Origin: Paenibacillus guangzhouensis
GTDB taxonomy: Bacteria; Bacillota; Bacilli; Paenibacillales; Paenibacillaceae
Assembly: GCF_009363075.1 (NCBI RefSeq)
Contig: NZ_CP045293.1
Coordinates: 2,666,001 to 2,730,000, forward strand
Length of the DNA: 64,000 bases
Direction of reading: 5' to 3'
The position numbers and the translations under genes are program-made. The notes beneath the pieces were generated by a model, which ran no database searches, was not told the origin of the DNA, and saw only the letters and a program-made list of their open reading frames with translations. Shown piece after piece: positions 18,915-27,933 of this stretch (the first letter of the stretch is position 1; every line of letters begins with the position of its first letter).

Positions 18915-20471
18915 TTATTTGGAATTCTGCATCGACCATTGTTCCACGTTCCATGTCTTCGTTACCCAATCTTCATAAAATTCAGGTTCGTGCGATACGA
19001 GAAGAATCGTCCCTTTATAGGCTTTAAGCGCGCGTTTAAGTTCTTCCTTCGCTACAACATCCAGATGGTTCGTCGGCTCATCAAAAAGAATCCAATTACT
19101 CTCGCGCATGAGCAACTTACAGAGGCGGACTTTCGCTTGTTCTCCCCCGCTCAGCATACTAAGCGGTCTCGTGATATGCTCATTCTTCAGACCGCAGCGA
19201 GCAAGCGCAGCACGCACTTCATGCTGGTTCATGGAAGGGAACTCTTCCCACACATCATCGATTGGCGTTAAACTGCCCGCTTTTACCTCTTGCTCAAAAT
19301 AGGCAGGAAATAAGTAATCACCTAAATAGGTCTTTCCGCTGATCGCTGGAATTTTGCCGAGAATCGTCTTCAACAGTGTTGATTTACCAACGCCATTACA
19401 CCCAACGATCGCAATTTTCTCACCGCGTTCAATGGTCATCGACATCTTTGGCAGCAGGGCATGTGAATACCCAATCTCAAAATCGATTCCTTCAAACACG
19501 ATCCGGCCACTTGCACGGGATTCCTTAAAATTGAAGGTCGGCTTCACCGCTTCTTCGGGACGATCGATGCGTTCAATGCGCTCAAGCTGTTTCTCGCGAC
19601 TCTTCGCACGGCTCGAGGTGGAGGCACGCGCTTTATTCCGCTGAATGAAATCCTCTTGTTTTTTGATATACTCCTGTTGCTTCTCATAGGCTTCGATATG
19701 TTGGGTTTTGTTCAAATCCGCCATCGTTAAGAATTTCTCATAGTTCGCCGAATAGCGCGTCAGCTTAGCAAACTCCAGATGATAGATCACATTAACGACC
19801 TGATTCATGAACTCCGTATCATGCGAAATCAACATAAACGCATAGGGATATTCCCTCAGATAATTGGTAAGCCAGTTAATATGCTCTACATCTAGATAGT
19901 TCGTAGGCTCATCGAGCAGCAGAACCGTTGGCTTCTCAAGTAATAGCTTAGCGAGGAGAACTTTCGTACGCTGCCCTCCACTCAGTGCGGCCACATCACG
20001 TTCAAGCCCGATTGCGTCAATCCCCAGCCCGTTCGCCATTTCTTCCACTTTCACATCTAACATGTAGAAATCACCCATATCCAGCTGCTCTTGAATCTCG
20101 CCCATTTGTTCGAGCAAAATTCCGAGTTCTTCCGGGCTGGCATCCGACATTTTCTCGGTAATCACCATCATCTCTTGCTCCAGCTCAAGAAGCGGCAGGA
20201 AGGCATCCTTCAGCACATCCCGAATCGTCTTCCCCGGCGTCAGTACCGTATGCTGATCCAAATACCCGTAACGTACCTTCGGCATCCACTCTACGCGGCC
20301 TTCGTCCTTCAGCAATTTACCCGTTAGGATATTCATCAGCGTAGACTTTCCCACGCCGTTCGCACCGACAAGCCCCACATGTTCACCCGCTAGCAGACGG
20401 AATGTCACATTTCTAAATAACTGCCGTTCTCCAAAATTATGTGCAACATCTTCAACCGTTAATAAACTCAT
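18915..20471 (-). CDS. ABC-F ATPase, YfmM-like
   Basis: This 518-residue soluble protein has two ABC ATPase domains and no membrane helices. Walker A sites are GANGVGKST (near 36) and GCNGVGKST (near 350); the signatures are LSGGQRTK and LSGGEQAK; Walker B are LLLDEPTNYLD and ILFDEPTNHLD. The inter-domain linker (about 245-310) is Lys/Arg/Gln-rich and helical, as in ribosome-binding ABC-F proteins that act on the tRNA exit or peptidyl-transferase region. Length and layout match B. subtilis YfmM. Whether it gives antibiotic resistance or is a housekeeping translation factor cannot be told from sequence. Confidence 0.9.
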   Translation of the reverse strand: MSLLTVEDVAHNFGERQLFRNVTFRLLAGEHVGLVGANGVGKSTLMNILTGKLLKDEGRVEWMPKVRYGYLDQHTVLTPGKTIRDVLKDAFLPLLELEQEMMVITEKMSDASPEELGILLEQMGEIQEQLDMGDFYMLDVKVEEMANGLGIDAIGLERDVAALSGGQRTKVLLAKLLLEKPTVLLLDEPTNYLDVEHINWLTNYLREYPYAFMLISHDTEFMNQVVNVIYHLEFAKLTRYSANYEKFLTMADLNKTQHIEAYEKQQEYIKKQEDFIQRNKARASTSSRAKSREKQLERIERIDRPEEAVKPTFNFKESRASGRIVFEGIDFEIGYSHALLPKMSMTIERGEKIAIVGCNGVGKSTLLKTILGKIPAISGKTYLGDYLFPAYFEQEVKAGSLTPIDDVWEEFPSMNQHEVRAALARCGLKNEHITRPLSMLSGGEQAKVRLCKLLMRESNWILFDEPTNHLDVVAKEELKRALKAYKGTILLVSHEPEFYEDWVTKTWNVEQWSMQNSK

Positions 20472-20606
20472 ATTTGTATCTTAACTCCTTATACGGATCA
20501 ATAGTAAATTGAACTTGAAATTACAACTTCACATTGTAACATAGGATGTCGTGTTTCCATAGCTGTTTTTCATACCATTTCAAATAAAATAAGGCAACAA
20601 AAAAAC

Positions 20607-20637
20607 GCCTAACAGATCAGGTATCTGTTAGGCGTTG
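20607..20637 (-). terminator. Terminator at the 3' end of the pilus-like cluster
   Basis: A 14-bp stem AACGCCTAACAGAT/ATCTGTTAGGCGTT is followed on the minus strand by TTTTTTG. It ends the long leftward cluster that begins near 36 kb. Confidence 0.9.
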
Positions 20638-20648
20638 ATCGAAGAGTT

Positions 20649-23600
20649 TTAGATGATCCCTGCAGATTTAAAGTCATCTAGCATCGATTTATCACCATCA
20701 AAGAATATGACGTCACCATCCTGAAGCTTGAACACACCGCCATAAGCGTCGGTCACGCTGGATCTGAACCCTTCGCGCCTCCATTGATTCGTAAGCGGTG
20801 CATCGATGTACTGTAAGTGCGGGTTCTTCTGATCGCCTTTACGAAGCGTCTCGATATTGAAGTTTACGATCAGATAACCATTTTTCAGGAAGAAAGAAGC
20901 TTTATCGTTGAATCGGCCTTGTTGATAGACATTCAACCCTTTTGGAACAATATACGACTTCGTCGGAACACTGTACTCCCCATACCATTTCTGTTCAGAT
21001 GCATGGGCCCTTGGGACATTAACGCCGGCCGGCACTTGCATCGGACCAAAGAAGGTACGCATCGATTGCGATAGAACTAAGCCATGGAATCCGCCTATCC
21101 CCACTTCACGCTTGGCCAACTGCAAATACCTTTGGATGTACGTCGTGCGGTCATTCGCTCCACCTAGTGCTAACCCTAGATCGAAAAGGGTCGCCGCAGT
21201 CATCGACAGCTCATTTTGCGGGACATTTCGTAGTCTGGTATCTAAAGTTGCTTTTATTGGGAAGACATCATCCTTAGAGCCAACTTTCACGAAATACTTG
21301 TTCTTGGTGTGATAATACAGATCAACTTCCTGTCGGTTCTTCCCTTTCGCATCAACGAAATAGAAACGTGGTGTGATTCGAATATGATCGTGTTCCTCGA
21401 ACATGTTCCCTTTCGTCTTTAGATCGAACTTGAATTTATAACCTTGCTTGACGGTAACATTCGAGTATCCTTGCAGTGGATTACTCCCCTTCAGAATCGG
21501 CAGTACGAATGGTGCCTGATTACCTCGTAAAGCCCCATCAATGCCATTCGGACCGACCCAATAGGTATTCCCCGTATGAACTTGACTCCCTTTTCCCGTT
21601 CGAAACACGCCTTCCCAGAGGTAGTCTTCAATATCCGTCACTCGGAAGTCATAGACCCGGCCGATCACTTCTACATCAACGCTATCCGTCGCTACATGGT
21701 TCACGAGATTGAGGTTGGCATGGGTCTCCGTCGTAAACCCAGATCCCGGCGCATTCTCGGCAAAGCTACGGAACAATACCGTGTAGTCACCTTCATCCAC
21801 CCAAACAGGTAAAAAGAAATTGGAGCTTTGATCACTGACCGGTACGCTGTGCCATGTTTTCTTCGGAATGAACGTACCCGACGCATTCTTTACATCAAAA
21901 GGAAACCAGACTTCCTTTCGTATGATATATTTCTGATAGTCTCGATTTCCGTAGCCAGGTTTATTCGCATGCTGACCCTTGGTCGGCATTGTGATCGTAA
22001 ACGGACGATCCAAGATAAGCGCGGACCTTGCCGCGTTAGGTTTCGTCTTCTGGTTATGCTCTCGGTCATCACTTACGCCAGCATAGATGACGGTAGGCGT
22101 ATGAACGGTTACGGTGTTGATGCCGTAAATCGGAAATTGGGTGTTAGAACCGCCGTTAATGTTTTTCGGCAGCAAATCATAGTAGATTGTTCCCTGACTC
22201 GGGGTATCCGCTCGGTTTAACAACGAACGGCTAATGATTTGATTGGGCTGATAGAGAACATCGTCCCCGATCGTCGTTGGATTCGGAATATTTACCGGTG
22301 TTGGTCCGTCTTTCGTAGCTTCGGAATGATCCATGATCGTTGCGTTATTAAATTTGACCATGTCGTTATTAACCTTGCTTTGTCCCGTATTCGATTCTGC
22401 CATCCCTTTCAGCTTACTCGTGTCATCAGGCAGTGAAGGCGGACTATTCAATGAACCATGTAACGGACTAGGTGTATAGTTAATTGAAGACGTTGCCGCT
22501 GGTCGAACATGACTGCTCACATTCGAATCATGCTTCGTATCCAATGTTGGCGGCATATATCCACTAGGATTCATCGTAATTGTTCCACCGGGCAAGGCAT
22601 AATTGCTCATTATGGCTCGATTGATTTTGTATACTTCTATATTATTGATCTGCCAATAGGAGTAATCCCTTGTAAAGGTAAAGGAATAATGCTTATCCTG
22701 CGTATCGGATCTCTGAACCGGCGGTCCGTCGACACAATTCTTGCCTTTCTCATCGCACTCTTTCGGTCCTGGCACCGTCCAATTTCGAGCGTATGTTACC
22801 TTCACAGAACATGTGTAAGTGATTTTGCCTGACATTTTGGCAAAGTCTTGTTTGAACAGATAGCTATCTGCGAACGCATTTGTAAATAAGGATTCCGATG
22901 TGGGGATGCCTTGGCTTACATCGAACTTCTCAGATCCTCTATTATCCGCTCGGATTACGCCGTTCGCATTAGGGTCCATATCACTCGATCGCATGAACGG
23001 TCCTTGCAAAGGGGGGCCCATGCTTGGTGTACAATCTCCGCTTCCTCCCGGCGGATCCGGATCTCCACCTCCACCGCCATTCGTGGTGACAGTAATGACA
23101 ACAGAAGTGGTTAACTGGTACCCGTCTTTTTTCCACAGAATTGTAATCGTCGTCGTACCTTCACGGACTGCTGTTATTAACCCCGCATTGTCGACTGTAG
23201 CAACAGATGTATTGGATGATGACCATTCGGATGTCCCTCCGCTGCCTGTATTAACGTTGGTCTCTTGTCCAAAGTCACCATCGCCAAGCTTCGTTTTGAC
23301 GGTAGCATTTAGTTGTTTGGTCTGGCCTTTCTTTAACTCCCCCCCAGCAGCTAGGTTGATTTCTTTAGTTACTTCTGATGTTGCGGTCCAGTAGAGGTCA
23401 GTTGCAAAAATGTAATCAGCTGCATATTTCGGTGGATTATATGGTCTATAGTCGTCTGGTTCAATCGATCCACCTATTTGTGTAGTAAATTTAACTCTTT
23501 TGCCTGTAAATGAATCTACCCTAATCAATTTAGGATCTCCATTTTCATAATGATATGTATCATCCATATATACAGGGTGTAATGAAGTCTCGGTAAACTC

Positions 23601-24008
23601 AATTTTGGGATGAGGTTCATTGAAATAGTCCAAAAATGATGAAGGAATATAGTTCGGATGTCCTAAATCAAGATCAATACAAACCAAAGATGAAGCAGGC
23701 TTGTTCGTTGAAGGATTTCGTTGTAGTAATTGCCCATTACATTCACCGTCAACTTTCCATCTCAAATCATCTTGCTGATAGATGTAAACACCAATATTGG
23801 TCTTTCCCTTGCCTAATAATGGAGAGGTTTTCTTTTGTGATTTTGCTGGTATTTTAGGTTCCACACTAGGAGGGCTTAATACAGGCGGATTAGCTCCCGG
23901 ACCCCCACCTGCGAAGGTTACATTAGTGATCATGATAGATGTTAAAAGTATCACTCCGATAAACAAGAAACTTAATAAAATTTTTATTGATTTTGTGTAA
24001 TATCTCAA
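20649..24008 (-). CDS. Large secreted protein with Big_2-like domain (possibly DUF5704)
   Basis: This 1119-residue exported protein begins with a basic start and hydrophobic signal segment (about 8-32, FLFIGVILLTSIMI). A Big_2-type immunoglobulin-like domain spans about residues 220-305, with SSSNTSVATVDNAGLITAV followed by REGTTTITI. A Gly/Pro/Asp linker (GGGGGDPDPPGGSG) separates it from a long beta-rich region. Paired cysteines (GECNGQ, LVCIDLD, GDCTPS, YTCSVK, KECDEKGKNC) suggest extracellular disulfides. It resembles Paenibacillus proteins labelled DUF5704, from memory. It is the last gene of the cluster, 11 bp after the SLH gene. An adhesin or secreted-substrate role is inference. Confidence 0.7.
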   Translation of the reverse strand: MRYYTKSIKILLSFLFIGVILLTSIMITNVTFAGGGPGANPPVLSPPSVEPKIPAKSQKKTSPLLGKGKTNIGVYIYQQDDLRWKVDGECNGQLLQRNPSTNKPASSLVCIDLDLGHPNYIPSSFLDYFNEPHPKIEFTETSLHPVYMDDTYHYENGDPKLIRVDSFTGKRVKFTTQIGGSIEPDDYRPYNPPKYAADYIFATDLYWTATSEVTKEINLAAGGELKKGQTKQLNATVKTKLGDGDFGQETNVNTGSGGTSEWSSSNTSVATVDNAGLITAVREGTTTITILWKKDGYQLTTSVVITVTTNGGGGGDPDPPGGSGDCTPSMGPPLQGPFMRSSDMDPNANGVIRADNRGSEKFDVSQGIPTSESLFTNAFADSYLFKQDFAKMSGKITYTCSVKVTYARNWTVPGPKECDEKGKNCVDGPPVQRSDTQDKHYSFTFTRDYSYWQINNIEVYKINRAIMSNYALPGGTITMNPSGYMPPTLDTKHDSNVSSHVRPAATSSINYTPSPLHGSLNSPPSLPDDTSKLKGMAESNTGQSKVNNDMVKFNNATIMDHSEATKDGPTPVNIPNPTTIGDDVLYQPNQIISRSLLNRADTPSQGTIYYDLLPKNINGGSNTQFPIYGINTVTVHTPTVIYAGVSDDREHNQKTKPNAARSALILDRPFTITMPTKGQHANKPGYGNRDYQKYIIRKEVWFPFDVKNASGTFIPKKTWHSVPVSDQSSNFFLPVWVDEGDYTVLFRSFAENAPGSGFTTETHANLNLVNHVATDSVDVEVIGRVYDFRVTDIEDYLWEGVFRTGKGSQVHTGNTYWVGPNGIDGALRGNQAPFVLPILKGSNPLQGYSNVTVKQGYKFKFDLKTKGNMFEEHDHIRITPRFYFVDAKGKNRQEVDLYYHTKNKYFVKVGSKDDVFPIKATLDTRLRNVPQNELSMTAATLFDLGLALGGANDRTTYIQRYLQLAKREVGIGGFHGLVLSQSMRTFFGPMQVPAGVNVPRAHASEQKWYGEYSVPTKSYIVPKGLNVYQQGRFNDKASFFLKNGYLIVNFNIETLRKGDQKNPHLQYIDAPLTNQWRREGFRSSVTDAYGGVFKLQDGDVIFFDGDKSMLDDFKSAGII

Positions 24009-24019
24009 TTACATCATCC

Positions 24020-25309
24020 TCAATTAATTGATAAAATCGCGAAATCAAGACCATCTTTTGTTTTAAGACGAACAAAAGGTTGGTGTGCTTTGTCGAGTTG
24101 TAATAATCCTCTGCTCCAATAAATAGGATTCTTTACAGTAAAAACACCTCTACTCTTAGTAAAATCGTTAATTAGTGGTAACGAATATTCTAAGACAGCT
24201 TTTGAAGTAGGTGATTTCAAAGGATTGATAGTTGATGAACTAAGTAAACTGCCAGCTTGCAATTGGTTCATCGAAGTCATCTTGACATTCAAATCAAACT
24301 CAGTAAAGGAATAATACGCCCCATTATTTAAGGTATCTCCATTATCCAAAAAAACAGGATAATAAATACTTCGTTGATCTCCCTTGACGTATGGATTAAC
24401 CACAATCCAGTTTCTCACCTTTAGTGTTGCATAATCTGTATCTGTAACTAACTCCTTATTTCGAACTTTAGTAAAATCGTCGGTTACTTTGTTATAGTCA
24501 AAACTTTCAGGCCATGATTCTTGTGGCTGTTTCACATAACTAGGTGCAATCACCTTAATATTCGTCCCCGTCAGCCCCACCGCGCGCAACTCTTCCAACC
24601 CTTGAAACTCACTCGGCTGCTTCTTGGCAACAGCAGTATATCGCGCAAGTAACGTTGCAACCTCAGCTCGAGTTGTCGTACGATCCGTTCCGAAGTTTTT
24701 ATCGCTGCCGACACTCATCAATCCGGTCCCCATCGTTACGGCAACTGCATTTTTTTGATCGGCGGACATTTTGCCAGTAAAGTATTCCTTCGCAGGGATG
24801 ACGGTGTCCGTCACGTCAGAAAGCGCCTGCTTATAGTCAGGACTCACTGCAGCCAACCCTTGGGCTAACCATGTCGCCATCTCACCACGGGTTAAAGCTG
24901 CCTTTGCATTTAACGTTCCGGCATATTTCGCAGGATCGATAAATCCCTTCTCAACTGCGGCTTGAACACCATCCTTCGCCCAATCCAGCAGATCTGAAAA
25001 ATCCGAATTAGCACCTGCTGCAACAACAGGCTGTTCGGACAGCCGCCCGAGAATTGTCGCCATTTCAGCTTTCGTTACTGGAGCATTTGGTTTAAATGTC
25101 CCATCGGTATACCCTTTGAAATACCCGTCTTGAACCGCTGACGCAATTGCCGCAACAGCCCAATGCGTAGCCGGGACATCCTTAAAGGACGAATTTGTAC
25201 TACTCATCGCGTTATTCGTCGCAGTCGCCTTCACTTGCGATGGTGGTGTTGCCATACATCCACCCACAAGGATCGCTGCAGCCATCGTTGATACCATTAC
25301 TTTTCTCAT
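24020..25309 (-). CDS. SLH-domain surface protein with lipobox-like signal
   Basis: A roughly 429-residue protein. ATG 25309 is chosen because AGGAGGAG lies four bases upstream. The signal region contains AAAILVGGCMATP, a lipoprotein-type box with Cys near residue 19. Three S-layer-homology repeats follow (about 40-90, 100-150, 180-235), with FKDVPATHWAVAAI, FSDLLDWAKDGVQAA and a third ending TRAEVATLLARY. SLH repeats bind pyruvylated wall polymers, so the protein sits on the cell wall. The C-terminal 190 residues are unassigned and share style with the large neighbour, so it may tether that protein or the assembled fibre. Confidence 0.85.
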   Translation of the reverse strand: MRKVMVSTMAAAILVGGCMATPPSQVKATATNNAMSSTNSSFKDVPATHWAVAAIASAVQDGYFKGYTDGTFKPNAPVTKAEMATILGRLSEQPVVAAGANSDFSDLLDWAKDGVQAAVEKGFIDPAKYAGTLNAKAALTRGEMATWLAQGLAAVSPDYKQALSDVTDTVIPAKEYFTGKMSADQKNAVAVTMGTGLMSVGSDKNFGTDRTTTRAEVATLLARYTAVAKKQPSEFQGLEELRAVGLTGTNIKVIAPSYVKQPQESWPESFDYNKVTDDFTKVRNKELVTDTDYATLKVRNWIVVNPYVKGDQRSIYYPVFLDNGDTLNNGAYYSFTEFDLNVKMTSMNQLQAGSLLSSSTINPLKSPTSKAVLEYSLPLINDFTKSRGVFTVKNPIYWSRGLLQLDKAHQPFVRLKTKDGLDFAILSIN

Positions 25310-25470
25310 TATTCTCCTCCTGAGCGTAAATAGGATTTGGAACGTGATATCGACACTTTCATCCGATTTCGTTAATCCCAAATTTCCCATTATTTCATTA
25401 TATAACCTCAAAATTATACCATATTATGACATAAACTGACTCCATTCTTGCTAGTATTTGTCTCGCTGCA

Positions 25471-26436
25471 CTAGCATCGTTTTGGAATGTATCCTTCCTT
25501 CGCAGCACCTTTAGGTGAGGTGAAGACTTTATCCGGATTAGCGGAGGTACAGTGGCTAGGATAAGCATATTTTATACCGTTCTTCATCACCCCGTAGTAT
25601 AGCGAAGCTCTGAGAATACGCGATCCGCCCAGTGCGTAGTTGTTATACACCCCACTCCCAATGGGAAGACCTTGAATAAGTGCTATGACACCGACATCAT
25701 TGATGCTGTTCTGCCACTCTTCATCGGGTATCGTCGGGAGTGTAAATGTATAGCTAATCCCATTCCTTCTCGCAATCTCATTATGCTTGTTAATAGCATT
25801 CGCAAGTTCATATTGTATACGCTCGATGATCGCCTGCCGACGAACAGCATCGAATAACTGCCCATCCCTCAAGAGGGGTACATTGGTATGATTCTGCAGC
25901 TCCTGTCGGTATCCACGTGACCAATGCTTCGTCATTGGTTGATAGATGACAACATAATCATCTAGCGTGAAATGAATCACATTACCTTCTTCATCTACAT
26001 GCGTATAAGACTTCACTGGCCTCATTATATGCTTATTATAGGTCTGTCCTAAAGACGAGTACGTTTCTTCCGTAAACAGGCTAAACCCATCATAGCCTAT
26101 GACCCCAACAGCTGGGATATAATGTTTGATTACTTCTTGCAGCGTTTGATCTTCAGTAGCATTCATATTAAGAAAGATCGTATTAAAGAATGTACTCGCT
26201 GCTAGCTGAACATCCAGACTATACCTTTTGTCCGAGTCGTACCCGGCATACTGCTCGGATTGTTTGGACTTCGATTGCAATGCGTAAGCTGCATCATCGA
26301 CTGCCGTATCGAGCATCGCATTGTAAGATGTCTCCGTGAATAAATTATAGGACTGTTCTGAACCGTGCAGCCTGTTTAGCCAAGTAAAAGGAAACGCAAT
26401 TAACACAAAAATGATTGCCAATTTAGTGATCTTCAT
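25471..26436 (-). CDS. Membrane-anchored pilus-cluster protein, function unknown
   Basis: The 321-residue protein has one N-terminal hydrophobic segment (residues about 4-21) and a long extracytoplasmic part. The N-terminal pattern, a short helix running into an amphipathic stretch (TETSYNAMLDTAVDDAAYAL), resembles TadE/TadG-like minor pilins. Two cysteines near the end (SHCTSAN and the final PKRC) could form a disulfide. It overlaps the preceding gene by 14 bases, which shows operon membership. I know no family for it. Confidence 0.6.
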   Translation of the reverse strand: MKITKLAIIFVLIAFPFTWLNRLHGSEQSYNLFTETSYNAMLDTAVDDAAYALQSKSKQSEQYAGYDSDKRYSLDVQLAASTFFNTIFLNMNATEDQTLQEVIKHYIPAVGVIGYDGFSLFTEETYSSLGQTYNKHIMRPVKSYTHVDEEGNVIHFTLDDYVVIYQPMTKHWSRGYRQELQNHTNVPLLRDGQLFDAVRRQAIIERIQYELANAINKHNEIARRNGISYTFTLPTIPDEEWQNSINDVGVIALIQGLPIGSGVYNNYALGGSRILRASLYYGVMKNGIKYAYPSHCTSANPDKVFTSPKGAAKEGYIPKRC

Positions 26437-26977
26437 TGCGGATTAGACCTCCGTACGGAACTACAATCTTAGGATTCCCTGACCATCCTCCAGTGAGTGC
26501 ATCCATCATAACGGTTGCTGCTGTTCGATTCGTATTTGTTACGGTCACTGCAAAATAATCACCAATATTCATAACATACCGTCTCGATCCATCATCCTTT
26601 GTTTTCGCATTGTCCGGAAATAAGATGGCAAGGATCTCCCCGCGACCGTGATACTCGTAATGCAAGAGGACATCATCCTGAAATGTTGCTGGATCCATTG
26701 GGTCGAGATACACGGGGTCATACCGCTTTTGACGATGTTCCATTTGAATATCATACGTATTCCCTGTGATCGCTAGCTCATCAAAAAAGTCATTGTACAT
26801 TTGGGGTGTAACATAACCGATATCTCTTGCTGCATCAACAAAGTTTGTGACACTCTTATAGACCAACATCGATGAGATATCATCCTGCCTTTGATATAAT
26901 TCTTGATTCGGAAACACGAATAACAATAATACGGCTAGCAGCAGCCCAGCGACCTTTGCGATCGAATTTATCATCAT
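26423..26977 (-). CDS. Small membrane-anchored protein, minor-pilin-like
   Basis: About 184 residues. The ATG-ATG pair at 26977 follows AGGAGGATCG, so I prefer it to the upstream TTG at 26992. One hydrophobic helix (about 5-27, VAGLLLAVLLLFVFP) is followed by FVDAARDIGYVTPQMYNDFF and LAITGNTYDIQMEH, a pattern I have seen in pilus-like operons of Firmicutes. The rest is extracytoplasmic. It lies 11 bases after the 127-residue gene and overlaps the next. Assignment as a minor pilin is inferred from topology and context. Confidence 0.6.
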   Translation of the reverse strand: MMINSIAKVAGLLLAVLLLFVFPNQELYQRQDDISSMLVYKSVTNFVDAARDIGYVTPQMYNDFFDELAITGNTYDIQMEHRQKRYDPVYLDPMDPATFQDDVLLHYEYHGRGEILAILFPDNAKTKDDGSRRYVMNIGDYFAVTVTNTNRTAATVMMDALTGGWSGNPKIVVPYGGLIRNEDH

Positions 26978-26988
26978 CGATCCTCCTG

Positions 26989-27372
26989 TCAAGATTCATA
27001 AATGATCGCCTGAATCGCGCCATCGGAGCTTCTCTCAACCCTTTCGGTGTATCGCTTCTCTACGATAATGACTGACAAGTCCATGTCCTCCATTGAGCTT
27101 CCAGGCTCATATCGGTTACCCTCAACGATAATGGGAACATCGAATTGCGCAATGGAACCGATCACCGAAATAATATCAGCACCCGTTACATCATAATCTC
27201 CCTCCGACTTGATACTTGTCCTCAAATCGCGATCATTCCATGCGTTCACTTCATAGACTTGCTGCAGCCCTTTGTGTGTCATTTGATTCGATACGATGAA
27301 TAAATCTATTACAACGAGAAGAACGATTACTGCAACGGCAACCTCGATCATGTGCCTGACACGTTCATCCAT
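26989..27372 (-). CDS. Small membrane-anchored protein, pseudopilin-like
   Basis: 127 residues: a short charged start (MDERVRHM), one helix (about 9-29, IEVAVAVIVLLVVIDLFIV), then an acidic soluble part with TGADIISVIGSIAQFDVPI. The Ile-Ser-Val motif after the helix is reminiscent of small Tad-type pilins. No prepilin-peptidase site (Gly before Phe/Glu) is obvious. It lies 63 bp after the 161-residue gene in the same transcription direction. Confidence 0.6.
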   Translation of the reverse strand: MDERVRHMIEVAVAVIVLLVVIDLFIVSNQMTHKGLQQVYEVNAWNDRDLRTSIKSEGDYDVTGADIISVIGSIAQFDVPIIVEGNRYEPGSSMEDMDLSVIIVEKRYTERVERSSDGAIQAIIYES

Positions 27373-27435
27373 AGATAGGCACCCTTTCTAATCAATAGAG
27401 GGGGCTAGAAGACCTCCCTTTTTGCTCACTCAGCC

Positions 27436-27921
27436 TTAATTCTGAATAAATATAATGCCACGAATGACATTACTGCTATCCATAACAATCTTCGATCTGA
27501 ACTTCCCACTCGGATTCACATAGTCCGGCTTTGCTTCATCAATCGCCTCTGCCATTTTCCCGGTAGGAGGAATATTGTCTACTACGGATCCATAGTTAGG
27601 GTCATCTATTTTACTCGTTGTATCAATCGTCTTCCCATACCAGGATCCTGAACGATTCTTCCCTGTCATGATCTGAATCCCGAATTGATCTTTATCCGAA
27701 AATTTTCTTAATGCATTCACTACTTGCGACCCGCTCACAACCGTATTATCGTATACGGTAAAAGCCGTCTGTGAGAGCTCTGTCTGGATATTCGAGAAAT
27801 TGTTCTGCGCGGTCTTTGTCGCTTCCTGTGCGGAAATGAATAGCACCACCGCGATTGTAATCAATGCGATTGCCAAAAAAATACCTGCTGCCATCACTAG
27901 CGCTTTCTGTGCATTCCCCAT
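27436..27921 (-). CDS. Pilin-like membrane protein (possible main subunit)
   Basis: 161 residues from ATG 27921; AGGAG lies nine bases upstream, so the TTG at 27930 is less likely. The start MGNAQKALVMAAGIFLAIA runs directly into a helix of about 25 residues, then an amphipathic QEATKTAQNNFSNIQTELSQ, the shape of archaellin- or pilin-like subunits. The C-terminal part is soluble and polar. It is the first gene after the 694-residue platform protein, the position often held by the major pilin in Tad loci. That role is inference. Confidence 0.6.
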   Translation of the reverse strand: MGNAQKALVMAAGIFLAIALITIAVVLFISAQEATKTAQNNFSNIQTELSQTAFTVYDNTVVSGSQVVNALRKFSDKDQFGIQIMTGKNRSGSWYGKTIDTTSKIDDPNYGSVVDNIPPTGKMAEAIDEAKPDYVNPSGKFRSKIVMDSSNVIRGIIFIQN

Positions 27922-27933
27922 CTTTACCAACTC

